Shown here: one piece after another, positions 47,963 through 58,733 of the stretch | Position numbering within the stretch: the first letter of the stretch is position 1 | Layout: the number at the start of each line of letters is the position of its first letter | DNA from: Agroathelia rolfsii | Taxonomy: Eukaryota; Basidiomycota; Agaricomycetes; Amylocorticiales; Amylocorticiaceae | Length of the DNA stretch: 64,000 nucleotides | Reading direction: 5' to 3' | Assembly: GCA_018343915.1 (NCBI GenBank) | Contig: JABRWF010000004.1 | Coordinates: 806,001-870,000, forward strand | The notes under the pieces: generated by a model | The model's database searches: none | The model's input: only the letters and a program-made list of their open reading frames with translations | Told to the model about the DNA's origin: nothing | Made by a program: the position numbers and the translations under genes

Positions 47963-49978
47963 ATGTTGGGTTCTGAACTTGGCTTGGAAACCTATGAGTT
48001 CAATACGAGGAACAAAATATCGGCGGGTACGTTGAAAGCTGCCGGCCTACAATCCTTGCTGCAACAAATAACCTATCAAAATCCCTTAACCGACTTTGAA
48101 GTTGCAGCCAATGCATTTTTACTCTGGGATATTCTCCTGACATCTGAAACAGAGGTGATATTTGATTAAACTAGCATTAATGTATAAATGCTCATACTTG
48201 CTATATACCGTAGATCAATCTAGTTTGGCGGTAAGAAAGGAAACATATACAGAGCTACCTAAATTGAGTTGTTTTACTTTAACTTTTATTTCATAGTTCA
48301 CGCTGGTCATTTCCTAAGGTTCTCTATCTAATAACAAGATATCTTGGACTGATAAACTTGACGTAATATCTCCAAGTCCTTGAACATCTTGAGAGCGATA
48401 TCCTTACTAATGATATTAATTAGGCTCAATAGCTTTGGTAAACATTACTTTTTTTGTATATTAGCATTACTGATACTCTTCATATTAGTTTCGTTCTCTC
48501 CAGCCATGACTCCTAAGGTGATTGATCTAATCTAGTTGAATCTATTATCTTATAGATGTTTACCCACATTTTAGCTGTAAGCAGATTGTAATAAAACATT
48601 ATACATTATAATTTATCCGTTCTTATTGCGCTTCTGCAAAATAAAGCTGCCGTCTCTGGCAGCATTATAACATATTGTATGTAATCTAGCATTAGTTGCA
48701 AAATTACGCCTAAATTTCTTCCTTAGAAGCACTACCTGGTTTTTTTCAACTGCTGTCAACCTTATTTTTCTCCTACGTTTGTGGGCTCTATTCAGTCATT
48801 CTACAAAAGGTATATATAACAAAATATCATGAGTACTTGATTTGATTTCTTATTAAATTACCTATATAGTGATAAGATTCCTGTATGCTATATACTCAGG
48901 TATGTAACAGTCTGATTTTTGTTCAAAAACCATCTGAGTTGACAGCTATAAAAGCTTCTGCTGTGGTATGCTTGTAGTTATTTGTATCTCCTCCACATAA
49001 GCCTGCTAAAGATGGTAGTTGTTCATTTTTATTTTAGTTGACACTCATACCTGCAATTTTGACCCTTACTACATTGAAGGATGTGTTCTTCGAGCTCTCA
49101 GTATACAATTATAATGGATATTATGATTTATCATCTAGCTGTTTTACTTTGCGGTTTAAAACAATCACTACAATATGGCTAAGGTCTGGATTATTGCATA
49201 GTCTCCCATTGAAAGCTAACAGCTATTGCTGCAGAGCTCCTAGCCTTGTCCTAGTGTGCCTATTTTTTTTCTTAACAATCTATCGTCTCCTTGATGTTTA
49301 TCGCGATGACAATGGAAACATGTCATTATCCAAATTTTTGCGTCAAGAATCTATGATGCCGCTAATGACCTCATTTGTACACGATGGTGTTATATTTTTT
49401 ACTTTGTCAGTTTGAATTTTGATGAGCTTTGATAGAAACAACTTTGGTTTCATCTAACTCCCCCCCCCCCCCCTTCTTTAGGATTTTTGGTGCGATTAGA
49501 TATCACTCTTAAAATATGCCTTTGCTAATACATATAGTATCAATCAACGGGCTTTAGTTGTCTCAGTAATAACTATGGTATATGAAGTCTCACATTCATT
49601 TCTAGTCATCCAAATCAATTTTGGAAGTGTGCTACAGCCGTACGTCTTTTGACCTGTCAATTATAAGGAACTTAACTTAAAGACTTATGAAGATGGTATA
49701 CAGCCATATTTGCAGTGTCGGTGAGCAGTCAAATAACCCAGTCAATACCTCTAAATACTTTATGATAGGGTTCCCGTCTTATTCTTCATTTGCGTAAAGT
49801 TTCATTGAAAGAGTGGACAAGGCGACCAGAGATACAATTATCCCGCTTGCCTGGATCCGTAGTTACTCCAGACTTTCAAGCAGAGCCGCATCACAACATG
49901 ATCAGAGGTATTGGTGGTGGAGAATCTGAAGATCACGCTGAAACTGGAATTGATTTGGATAACAAATTTTCGCTGTGA
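47963..49978 (+). CDS. DUF6533-type 7-TM protein
   Basis: Resembles the basidiomycete DUF6533 proteins, seven-helix membrane proteins of unknown ligand. Exon 1 47963-48154 (ends NAFLLWDILLTSETE), microexon 48214-48230 (INLVW), exon 3 48297-48362 (RSRWSFPKVLYLITRYLGLI); these three join in phase and match the family start, in which a helix is followed by a Glu-x-x-x-x-Trp and a W-S-x-x-K-x-L-Y-L-x-x-R-Y-L block. Later pieces: 49250-49415 (YRLLDVYRDD, then LRQESMMPLMTSFVHDGVIF, the sixth-helix region) and a last exon from 49768 to 49978 (GSRLILHLRKVSLKEW), the usual end of this family. Exons between 48363 and 49038 and the joint before 49768 could not be resolved, so pseudogenisation is not excluded. 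The region is strikingly AT-rich. Confidence 0.55.
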
Positions 49979-51821
49979 ATGACACATTGACACCAATTGT
50001 ATTTTGAATGAACGCTTCCTTGCAGGAAAAAGGAATTGTTATTCTTGATGTAAATGTGTATGGAGTTGGGTCAACTTTAACCTTGGCGAAGCTAAAGGAT
50101 AGGAAGCATGCATCATCAATATAAAATGGGTGCTGGTGTAACCGGTAAACAGGGTGGTGGCAACGAAAGCGAGTTGCGGTTAGAACTCGTGCGTCATAAA
50201 TCATCCAGAGATAATCAAGTAGACCAACGCAAGACCAGAATATTTTGGCGTAGAATATATGTGTAAGCGCCTATTTTTTGTCTCATATTTTATCCACATG
50301 TTTCTCTGAATATATACGCTACTGATATAATGGTACTATGCGAAGAAAAGTAAGATTATTTGCTGTGGTAAGAGAATGATGCATAGATTGAAGTCCAGTT
50401 CAGAAGCACATAGAAGGTGAGTTCGGGTACTCTTTCTTCACTATGGAGAGCTCTATACAGGCAAAGGCAAAAGGCAAAGATTATTGAGATTAAATACACT
50501 AAAGAAAAATCAAATCGCAAAGTCATACCATCCTCCCGCTGATAGTTATAGAGTTGACATTAGATATAAAGACACTAAGAATAATGCCATTATGATAGAT
50601 CACAATAAGGCAAAGTAAGACAAACACCTAGGCAAGAGAAGCAATATTGCAATCAAATCGTATATCAAAAAGAAAAGGGAAAGAGAGTTGGCTCTGACAA
50701 AAAAAAACCCTATAAATGCCAGACAATTAAATTATTACAAGTTTACAGGGTATCACCGACTCCAAAAATGACCAAGATCATGGGTCGAGTTAGAAAAGCC
50801 TTTGAAATCCAGATAGATCAAATACCTAGAAAGTGAAGTCTGGATGGCAATTGAACTTGGTGCAAAGAGATAAAAAAAAGGAATAAGAGAAGACAGTAAT
50901 TGGCAGAAGCAGTAACGATCCCGACGAGGCAAATAATTGCTAGTTGGATGACTGAATGAAACATATAAGCAATGACAAACCAAAAGGTGATGGTCCATTT
51001 ACAAGCCAGGCATTTCTAAACAGCCTATTAAGGCGATATGCATGCTATGGTAGCAATCTAATCGGACAAACATATTTGATAGGCCGTTTAACCTATACGT
51101 AGAGAGCAGCTGTGAGAGCGGGTAGGAGAAAAGCATCTTGTACTTTTCAATCCACGGCCGAATAAAAACCAGTTGGAGAGAAGCATTGCGGGTGGGTAAG
51201 AACACATCACTACATTATTCTCCAGCGGCCTGACTGTTTGAACGCGGCCGTGACTAAAGTGTGGTTTAGTAGGGTCGCAGGCTGGTCTCAAAATCAGATG
51301 AGATGTTTGGATGTCTGCCAATCGCTAGCTGAGCACAAAGAGTAGCAGATAAGGTTCTGAAAAGCAAAAGATGCAGCAGTCTAGAATAGCTGCGCCGCCA
51401 GCCTGGACCTGCACTTCAGAGGCTAATGCTGGCGTCATGTCTCTCTTGGCAGAAAGCACTTAACCTTTTCCTGTAAGGCTCAATAGCTGCCGTTATTAGA
51501 CAAGTGATGGAATAGCGTATACCAACCTGAAGAACTAGCATCAAGGCTATCCAATCAATGAAGATATCGTACTAACCAATAAGGCACATGCACTGACATA
51601 CTATAGTGTTAGCTCATAAGAAAAAAGCAGGGCTCCTGATTATAGGCTATCACTAGCATTATAGACGGTGGGCTGACCTATAATGAAGGTAGGATGACGA
51701 CGCATATAGCATACGCTAACACATTATGCAGTGACGCCACATTGATGGCGATTCACTTATAAGCAAAAAAAATCATTATCACGGAAGAATTGGGCCCAGG
51801 AAGCCCAGTGCGTGATATATC
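49979..51821. other. Intergenic, AT-rich, unresolved
   Basis: No recognised gene. The minus strand contains short exon-like frames (for example 51088-51321), but no chain with matching phases and family resemblance was found. Confidence 0.35.
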
Positions 51822-52370
51822 TTAGTGTGGATTCAACAGCCACGTGCTCATATCCCGTCTCCAAGCAGTCCTCACGATCCACGGAATGGGGTAGAGAAAA
51901 GCAGTCAAAGCACTGGCACTAAAAACCTGGAGAAGAAATCATTGCAATCATATAACTCGGGCATACTCAGGTCTTGGCAATGATACGAATGAAATGCCTA
52001 TACAAATGTTATTTTCTCAGGCTGATGGTTGCGCGGGACAAAACTAGACTTCACTGTGGCGTTGATCTCTGAGTCAGGCTTCCCACTGCCACTTTCTACG
52101 AAAGACAACTCAGGTACTTGTAAGCAAAACCTGCTAAGCACTGTAATCACAAGTAACATCATATATGAAATCATCGACATTTACCTTCTGACAACTAGTT
52201 GCCTATCTTGGCGAAATTTGGCTGTCAAAGTCACCTAAGTTTGCATGCTTACCCCGGATGCTAACTATATGCGCACCACATTCTGGCGTGATGCCCGAGT
52301 CACGAGCATGTTTGATCATGAGCAAGAGCCGAGCTATAGTTGGGCCCAAAGGCTCCTCTTGACTCCCCAC
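51822..52370 (-). CDS. Unrecognised gene, three C-terminal exons
   Basis: Three minus-strand exons with good splice signals and fully matching phases: 52253-52370 (starts VGSQEEPLGPTIARLLLMIK, ends GAHIVSIR plus one base), 52004-52095 (completes a Glu, then SGSGKPDSEINATVKSSFVP and RNHQPEKITF) and 51822-51926 (VFSASALTAFLYPIPWIVRT, then AWRRDMSTWLLNPH and TAA). Together they encode about 104 residues. The first acceptor is preceded by a consensus branch site CTAAC. Upstream, an exon ending at 52424 (GDSPLLFQK) would join in phase through a 53-nt intron with a GC donor, but the true 5' end was not found. No family is recognised. The pattern suits a small helical protein; no catalytic motif is evident. 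Confidence 0.5.
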
Positions 52371-53565
52371 CTAATCAAGGTTAGTGCAGTCATCTAAACC
52401 GTCATATGACCGGAGCTTCTTGCCTTCTGAAACAGCAAGGGAGAATCTCCAGTCGGAGTAAAAGCGAAAAAGAAGACAGTAAAGACAAGAATAAATATGT
52501 GCAATTGATATCAGCAATAGCAATTGAATAGAATGATTAGAATCAGTATGTATGCATATGCAAGAAAGGCAGTCCAACGAATACACATACAATCGCTGAA
52601 ACGTTGGAGTTGATATATCAAGTTAAAGACGAATCAATGAACCCTTTGTATTTGATTTGGAGTGAGAAAGACACCGGCTATAGGGCGCCGTTTCCGCCCT
52701 TCGCCGACACCATTATATATGGGAGCAGAAAAGAAGCGGGGAAAAGAGAAGAAAATAGGCACGATCACCAGAGAAGGGCTACTGGTAAGCGTAAGAAGCA
52801 GAAAAAACCTTGAAACAGAATCAGAAAAACAGATTCGATTGGTTATAAAGACGCGTAGGATAAGACGATGTACCCAAAACAAAAAAGTGCGAAAGCGAGG
52901 TCAAGGACAGGTATGCAGAACGGAGGAAGAACTGATGCGATAAAGATGAATGAATAGGGCGCCGAATAACGTATGTGGATACGTATATGGGGTTGTTATT
53001 TATAGAGTACGTTAATAACAACCCAGCTCGGTCATGTGACGCGCATGCCGTAAGAAAAAAACTTAGACAAGCAAGTGTGCGAAAGCAACGGGAGCCACGA
53101 GCACGTTATCCGAGGACAGGGTGCAGGAGGAGGAAGGGGTAAAGTGGTGATAGTGGAGTGAGAAAGGGTAGGAAGGGAATCGGCGCTTGGAAATCGTCTA
53201 CGAGGTCATCCGGAAGAAAGAGAGTACTAAAAAGCAGAATAAGAAGATGAAAAAAAATGCAATGCTACTACAATTACAGAGAGGAGTGAAACAAAAAGTA
53301 TGCGAGGGTGCGTGTGTATGATGGGGAGGTGTTTGAGGATTGAGGAATACGTGAGGGGAATGCGTCAAGTGTCATCAGTGTGAGGGATTAGCGAAAAGGC
53401 TCCGATCCCCACATAGGTATATACGTCGTCAAAAGTCGTTGGCATCTTAGCCTAGCCTATAAAAACGAAGAAAATGTGGAGTCGAAAGAGAAACTATTGG
53501 TGAGCAACGACCAAACAGAGATAGATGAGATATAACGTGCCATGTGAGGATATATTTATGACATA
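52371..53565. other. Flank of unrecognised gene
   Basis: May hold the 5' exons of the preceding minus-strand gene (candidate exon ending at 52424) and the 3' flank of the ubiquitin-fold gene. The region 52600-53560 is purine-rich on the plus strand. No other feature is supported. Confidence 0.35.
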
Positions 53566-54251
53566 TTAACAGATAATGCAACAGCAAGGCCCCGCTGAGG
53601 CATCCGCGTCAGCGCCGCTGCCATGAGAGAAGCCACGTTTGAGAAACGAGGACTCGCGCTCCGCTTGGGGCCGAATTGAGAGGTGGACAATTAGCGGTTG
53701 GGTGGGATCGGGATGATTCAGAGCTGTAGAACGAGAAAACAGTAAGCTTCAGTGATCGACTTTGTGCACGAAAAGAGGAGAGGTTGTACGTACAGTCAAG
53801 TGTCTCTTCATCCTGCAACAGACGACCCAGATAAAGGACACGCAGATAGGAGGGAGTCGTTGGTCTCTCGTCTTGCCAATCTATATCACAGCTTCTTGCT
53901 TAGCTCGTGCAAGCTGAGGGAAAAAAAAAGAGAGAACGGATACAGACCTTGAGGCCATGAATTCCAAACGAGCTCCTTGACCCGTGCAATGCTTGCAGTA
54001 GGGTCGAATGACATTGTCCTCCTCTTACCAGTGACAAGGAGGAAGGTGATCGTTGTCTGGGGATCTTGCTGTTCTTCAGCTGCAGACATTGTCGAGGGTA
54101 TTCTTTCACTGTGCTCTCCAACAGCGGCAGTAAGAGCAGCAAGGGCGTCGAGAGCAGACTGTGTCTCCTCGTAGTCTGTGTCGACGCGGGTGAATGACGT
54201 CCTAGTGGAGAGCGGTGGCAGGGGCGTCATGGTTCCGGGCGTCGCGCTCAT
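53566..54251 (-). CDS. UBL3/MUB-like membrane-anchored ubiquitin-fold protein
   Basis: Three exons in gene order: 53948-54251, 53794-53880 and 53566-53723, giving 182 aa. About 60 N-terminal residues are Ser/Thr-rich and probably disordered (MSATPGTMTPLPPLSTRTSF onward). A ubiquitin-like domain follows: ITFLLVTGKRRTMSFDPTAS, VKELVWNSWPQDWQDERP, SYLRVLYLGRLLQDEETL, LIVHLSIRP. The protein ends CCCIIC: cysteines for prenylation and palmitoylation in the place where UBL3 and plant MUB proteins carry their CaaX lipid anchor. There is no C-terminal Gly-Gly, so it should not be conjugated. Known relatives sit at the plasma membrane and recruit E2 enzymes or sort proteins to vesicles; that role is inferred. 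The acceptor of exon 2 gives WPQ-DWQDERP, the conserved family junction. Confidence 0.88.
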
Positions 54252-56488
54252 GATTTTCTTGTCCCGTGCGAAGAGATAGATTCAAAGTGCAGCAGCAAAT
54301 TAGTCGAGGGCATATAATGCATCCAACACAGCCACGCCCTACCGTCTGCTTTTATACGTTTCTCCATATTCTCTCTGTCTTCAGGGGGCTCTTTCCGATC
54401 CATTTGCTATGTTTACATCGTCAGCCCGTTCCGGAGTCCAAAGGGGCTGCAGCTCCTGCTACTGCTGCTCGATCACCCTTCGGCGACCGGGTGTACCCCG
54501 GATCTCCTGCTCTGGGTTCAGTAAACGCAGGGCCGCCATCTGGACAGGCATCGCCATTGCTCTGGCGTCTTTTTACTTCATCAGTCTGTGTGTGTTACTG
54601 AAAAGTATTGATGGTGGTTGCATCGTGCCGTTATCGCAGCTGCTAGCAGAGATTGTTCGCTCCACAAATATTGGGAGCCAAGAGGGCACACTCAAATTAT
54701 GACCTCTACTTCATGGTGATAGCTGTCTTAAAAGTGCAGTCCACACCAAAGTTGAAAAAGATCGGTGGGTACATATCATCCATGCGGAACCTATTCCGAG
54801 TCACGGACGAATAGGGTGCAGCCCATTTGAATACATTTGTTGACTTTCGGAAATTGACGGGAAATAAAATCGTCTGTCCTAGACCGAGTTGCTCGGATGC
54901 TATATACAACATTTAGAGAACTTCCTTCAGAAGACAAGCATGCGTAATTTTATGGAGCTGCGCATTGTTAGCATATTCAAGGAAACTGTACCTATCATCA
55001 GGCGCAATCAATCGGCCTACTCCTAATATCCCATCATAAAGATAGAGTCGTCATAATTACCCCCATATTTGATTGATTTGTGAGATTGAATGTAGGCTCT
55101 AGTGCCAAGAGGCTGTCTTGGCTGCAAACACCAAACATTGAGGTGAAAGGCCATCAGGAACAGCACAGCCATGTGTTCCTTAACCAAGCGAGTTGGTCTA
55201 AGCCTGAGACTTCATGTAATATGATTCATCTACTATTCAGGTACAGAATGTGAACAGCCCCATTACGATAGCTGGCTGCCAATCATGAGCAGGTCAGAGT
55301 AAAATATGGGTTTGTATCAAAGATTGGTCACTGGGCGTCGATCATTTTGCCGTACCAATCACGAATATGAACGTTCTGGACCAAAGAAAATGTAGGTCGC
55401 AATGTCGAATATAACGGCATCTGGAACTGTGAATATCGACTACCACTTGGGAGCATAACTGAGACATCTCTATCTGTCGATACACTAAAACATCCCCTCA
55501 TTCAACTACAGCGGCTTTCACACCGAAAACCGTCGACGCCTCTATCACGACTTTATCATAGTGGTTTCCTATGCTCAACGACCTGCACCTTTGGTCGTGT
55601 ATCGTTGTTCAGTCAATTCCCTGTGCCTGGGGCGCCTCCTAGAAAGGACACAATGTTTGAGAGTGTCGGACGGGCCAAGAATGCATGATAAGAGCCACCG
55701 CCTGGGACTAGGTCATACACCTGCCAGTAATTTATATCATTCCAGGTAAGGAATGAGGAGGGGAGTAAAGTGCGGACCTGCTCTAGACACCGGTATGTGA
55801 GGAGGGCTTGCGCATAGTAAGGATGTTTCTCCAGCAGGAACACTTTTCTGATTTCTTAGGCGATCTGTCTCATTGATCTACAGAAGCTTGTAGTCTCGGA
55901 AGTCGACACCGCTCAGGTATGATCTATACAACTCAACGTCGGAAGTGAATGCATTCAAAAAAGAGATGATACAAGGCGTTGATATGACAGCGGAGGTTTG
56001 GTTATGTACATGAGCAAAAGTCTTTGCTGCTACTGACTGAGCAAAGAGAGGCGCATTTTGCATTGTTGTGAGCCGATGGAAAATGCAGGGATCGAATGAG
56101 GACAGGCACAGGCGTATAGGATGGAAGGTAGCTTCACCAACGTGCTTTGGTGGGTGCCAGTGGAAGACGAGGGTCAATAGGGAACATTGATAATTTATTC
56201 ATTGCCCAATTTGAGTGAGCTGGTATATGAGCACATATCGTGCTTGCAGGCTCGAATACGGTGTGATTGGCTACGGCAAGGACATTTCAGCACGAAAACA
56301 CCGTAAGCCATGGTATGGAAAGATATATGTCCAAGGCGTGTGCTATGGCGAAGTAACCCGGAAGCAACCTGGGGTTATAATTTTCTAGGTTGTCATAGTC
56401 GCTTGACCCTTCACACAACATTTGGCTTCTCAAACTGAAGTCGCTCAAGGCAAAGGACCGGTCTTTCTGCTCATTTCGTCTCCTGGCC
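54252..56488. other. Intergenic with weak minus-strand ORFs
   Basis: The first part is the UBL3-like promoter. Two neighbouring minus-strand frames, 55878-56177 and 55613-55843, read like protein (KHPYYAQALLTYRCLEQ, WNDINYWQVYDLVPGGG), but no phase-matched intron joins them and no family is recognised; see findings. Confidence 0.35.
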
Positions 56489-58151
56489 ATGTCTCGTCCT
56501 CTCAGAGCACTCAAGTCGACGTCTACGGGTGTGTATTCAACATGTTACGCATTCTTGCCTGTGCTTTGCATGTTGACTTGCATATGTCCACGTCTAAATA
56601 GCAGCAGTAGCAGCCCGTCGGACTCAACTTGTTCATAGCGCGTCCACATCCGCCGTACGCCTCTCTGCCAGGCTGAGCCATTCAGCAGCGACGGCGGCAG
56701 CATCCTCGTCTTCATTGCATAATGACGCTGCACTCCTCTCTCAATCAAAATCCTCGCTGCGGCCTCTGGACTCGCGGACGAGCGCAACCGCTGCTGCATT
56801 GGATTCAACACCATCTTCGAATGCAAATGTGATGCCAAAAGCCGTGCCAGATGCGCGCTATGCCAGGCACTTAAATTCGCTTTTCCCTACGCTGAATTTC
56901 CCTCCTGAACTCGCCAAACGGATATTGACGCATTCGAGTCATCACCTTGCACATACGGGTCACAATGGTCGTCTTAGCTTCATAGGTGGGTACACCATTC
57001 AAGTCATGGAGGGGTTGGGGAAGACAGCGAAGTTTCTCTCGTTGTGGATGCATCTAGAGAGTAGTAGGATTGAAGGTTTCGTAAATGTCACACGAGCTTC
57101 CTCCAATAGGACGCGGGTATGAGACGCAAAGCCGGGGTGGATTTTCTCTGCTTGTTAAATCATTAACACAATGATTATCATCACTCTCTTCAACCCCTTC
57201 TAAAAATAATTATCATTCCAGCCCAGACCAGCCATAACTCACTGACAACTCTTCATTTATTCCAGGCCGACGCGCCCTTCAAACCTACCTCCTCGCTTTC
57301 CTGCACCGCGCCGCTCTCACTGCTCCACCCTCCTCTGTCGCTGAATGGGATTACGACGCCATCATTGAGTCCACTGTGGGCCGTTACGCCCTCGGCGAAC
57401 ACGTTGCACCCCACTTTGACTTCGGCGCCGTCCTGCGCTGGCAGCCCAGTGCACCAGTGCCGCATGCGCTCCGCGGGCCCAACTACAAACGCGACAAGGC
57501 CGATACGCTGCGCACGCCTGAACCGACCGATTTCAGCCCCGTAGTGTTGAAGAGCGTTGGGTTGTACAAAGTCCACGGCGAGACCGTGCACGCCATCGTG
57601 GGCGGTGTTTATCACCAATTTGTGCGTTGTTTATTTTATTTTATTTCATTTTTTATTTTATACTTCTCTTTTCGTTATTCGACTATTTCCCCCCCCCCCC
57701 CTCTTACAAGAGATGGATTAGCTAACGCGACATATTTCCATCTGATGAACAGGGTGCCTCTGCTGCACAAAGACTCTTCCACACGCACATCCTGCCGCAC
57801 GTGCTCCTCCCCGGTCGTGCGCGCGGGCTGCCCGACGCTCTGCACTACGACGCGCTCGAGATCGCCAAGAAGCTCGAGGGCCGCGCGCTGATCAACGGCA
57901 GTAGGATTTCTCCCTCCTCTTCTTCCACCTCCACCAGCGGTGGCGCACTTGACTCTGCTTCGTCTGCCACGTCCACCGGTGACATGCTCGCCTCGGGTGC
58001 TGCCGCTCTAGCGCTCGACTCGGCTCTTTCGGGCAGCAGTGAGGCTGCAGCCACCAACACCGCTGCCGATGCTGAAAGCGCGGAACCCCTGAACGAGGAA
58101 TTCCAAGAAGAGGAGGCGGCATTTGAGGAAGACATGGAAGATGACCTATAA
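56489..58151 (+). CDS. Mitoribosomal large-subunit protein, mL57-like (RNase III fold)
   Basis: Four exons, 56489-56528, 56602-56985, 57266-57621 and 57753-58151, give 392 aa. The N-terminus (MSRPLRALKSTSTAAVAARR onward, rich in Arg, Ser and Ala for about 60 residues) is a mitochondrial presequence. An RNase III-like domain follows: NFPPELAKRILTHSSHHLAH, GHNGRLSFIGRRALQTYLLA, IIESTVGRYALGEHV, then the second helix pair with TVHAIVGGVYHQFGASAAQR and FHTHILPHVLLPG. The acidic catalytic residues of true RNase III are not kept, and no dsRNA-binding domain follows, which favours mL57 (yeast Mrpl15 type) over mL44 (Mrpl3 type). The C-terminal 90 residues are Ser/Ala-rich then strongly acidic (EEFQEEEAAFEEDMEDDL). 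Intron 2 is 280 nt and its first 137 nt stay open in frame. Confidence 0.85.
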
Positions 58152-58733
58152 TGTAAGTCACAAAAGGGGTTCACTTGCGGCATTCCATAGCTCTTCCATC
58201 CTGATGTTGGCGGTTTAGACGATGCACCCCCCTTAAAAATTATTTATAGACATAATCCATCTTAATGACTCTTATATCGACCTTTTCACTTCATCATCCC
58301 TGTTCTGGTTCGATAACATACCAAAGTAAATGTCGTCTTGTGCATCATGAGACTATAATGCTTGGTATACGTTCTTGCAAGAACACATAATGCATGAGAT
58401 TTTTTCATCAGGCTTCGCATTACTTCTATATCTGTCTCAAGCAGCAAGTTCACATTCAAAGCGAATCACATATATTTCAATCACCTGATTCAGATGCATT
58501 CACATAATTACTACTTGATAGGGCGCAATACTGCTGTAATCACAGTACGAACGGCGACAAAAATATGAAGGAAAAAAGAATATAACATCGCCTCAAACAG
58601 GCGGGGAAACTCACTCTAAAACGCATATACGTGTATCATTGGCGTCTTGGTCTTGGTGCATGCGAAAAACAGAAGGCAAGGCATGGAAAGAAAGGGTAAT
58701 TAAGAGTTAAAGAGAGAGAGGAATAGAATGAAC
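58152..58733. other. Convergent 3' flanks
   Basis: The mitoribosomal gene (+) and the RNA-binding gene (-) converge here. No coding frame or RNA gene is seen. Confidence 0.45.
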
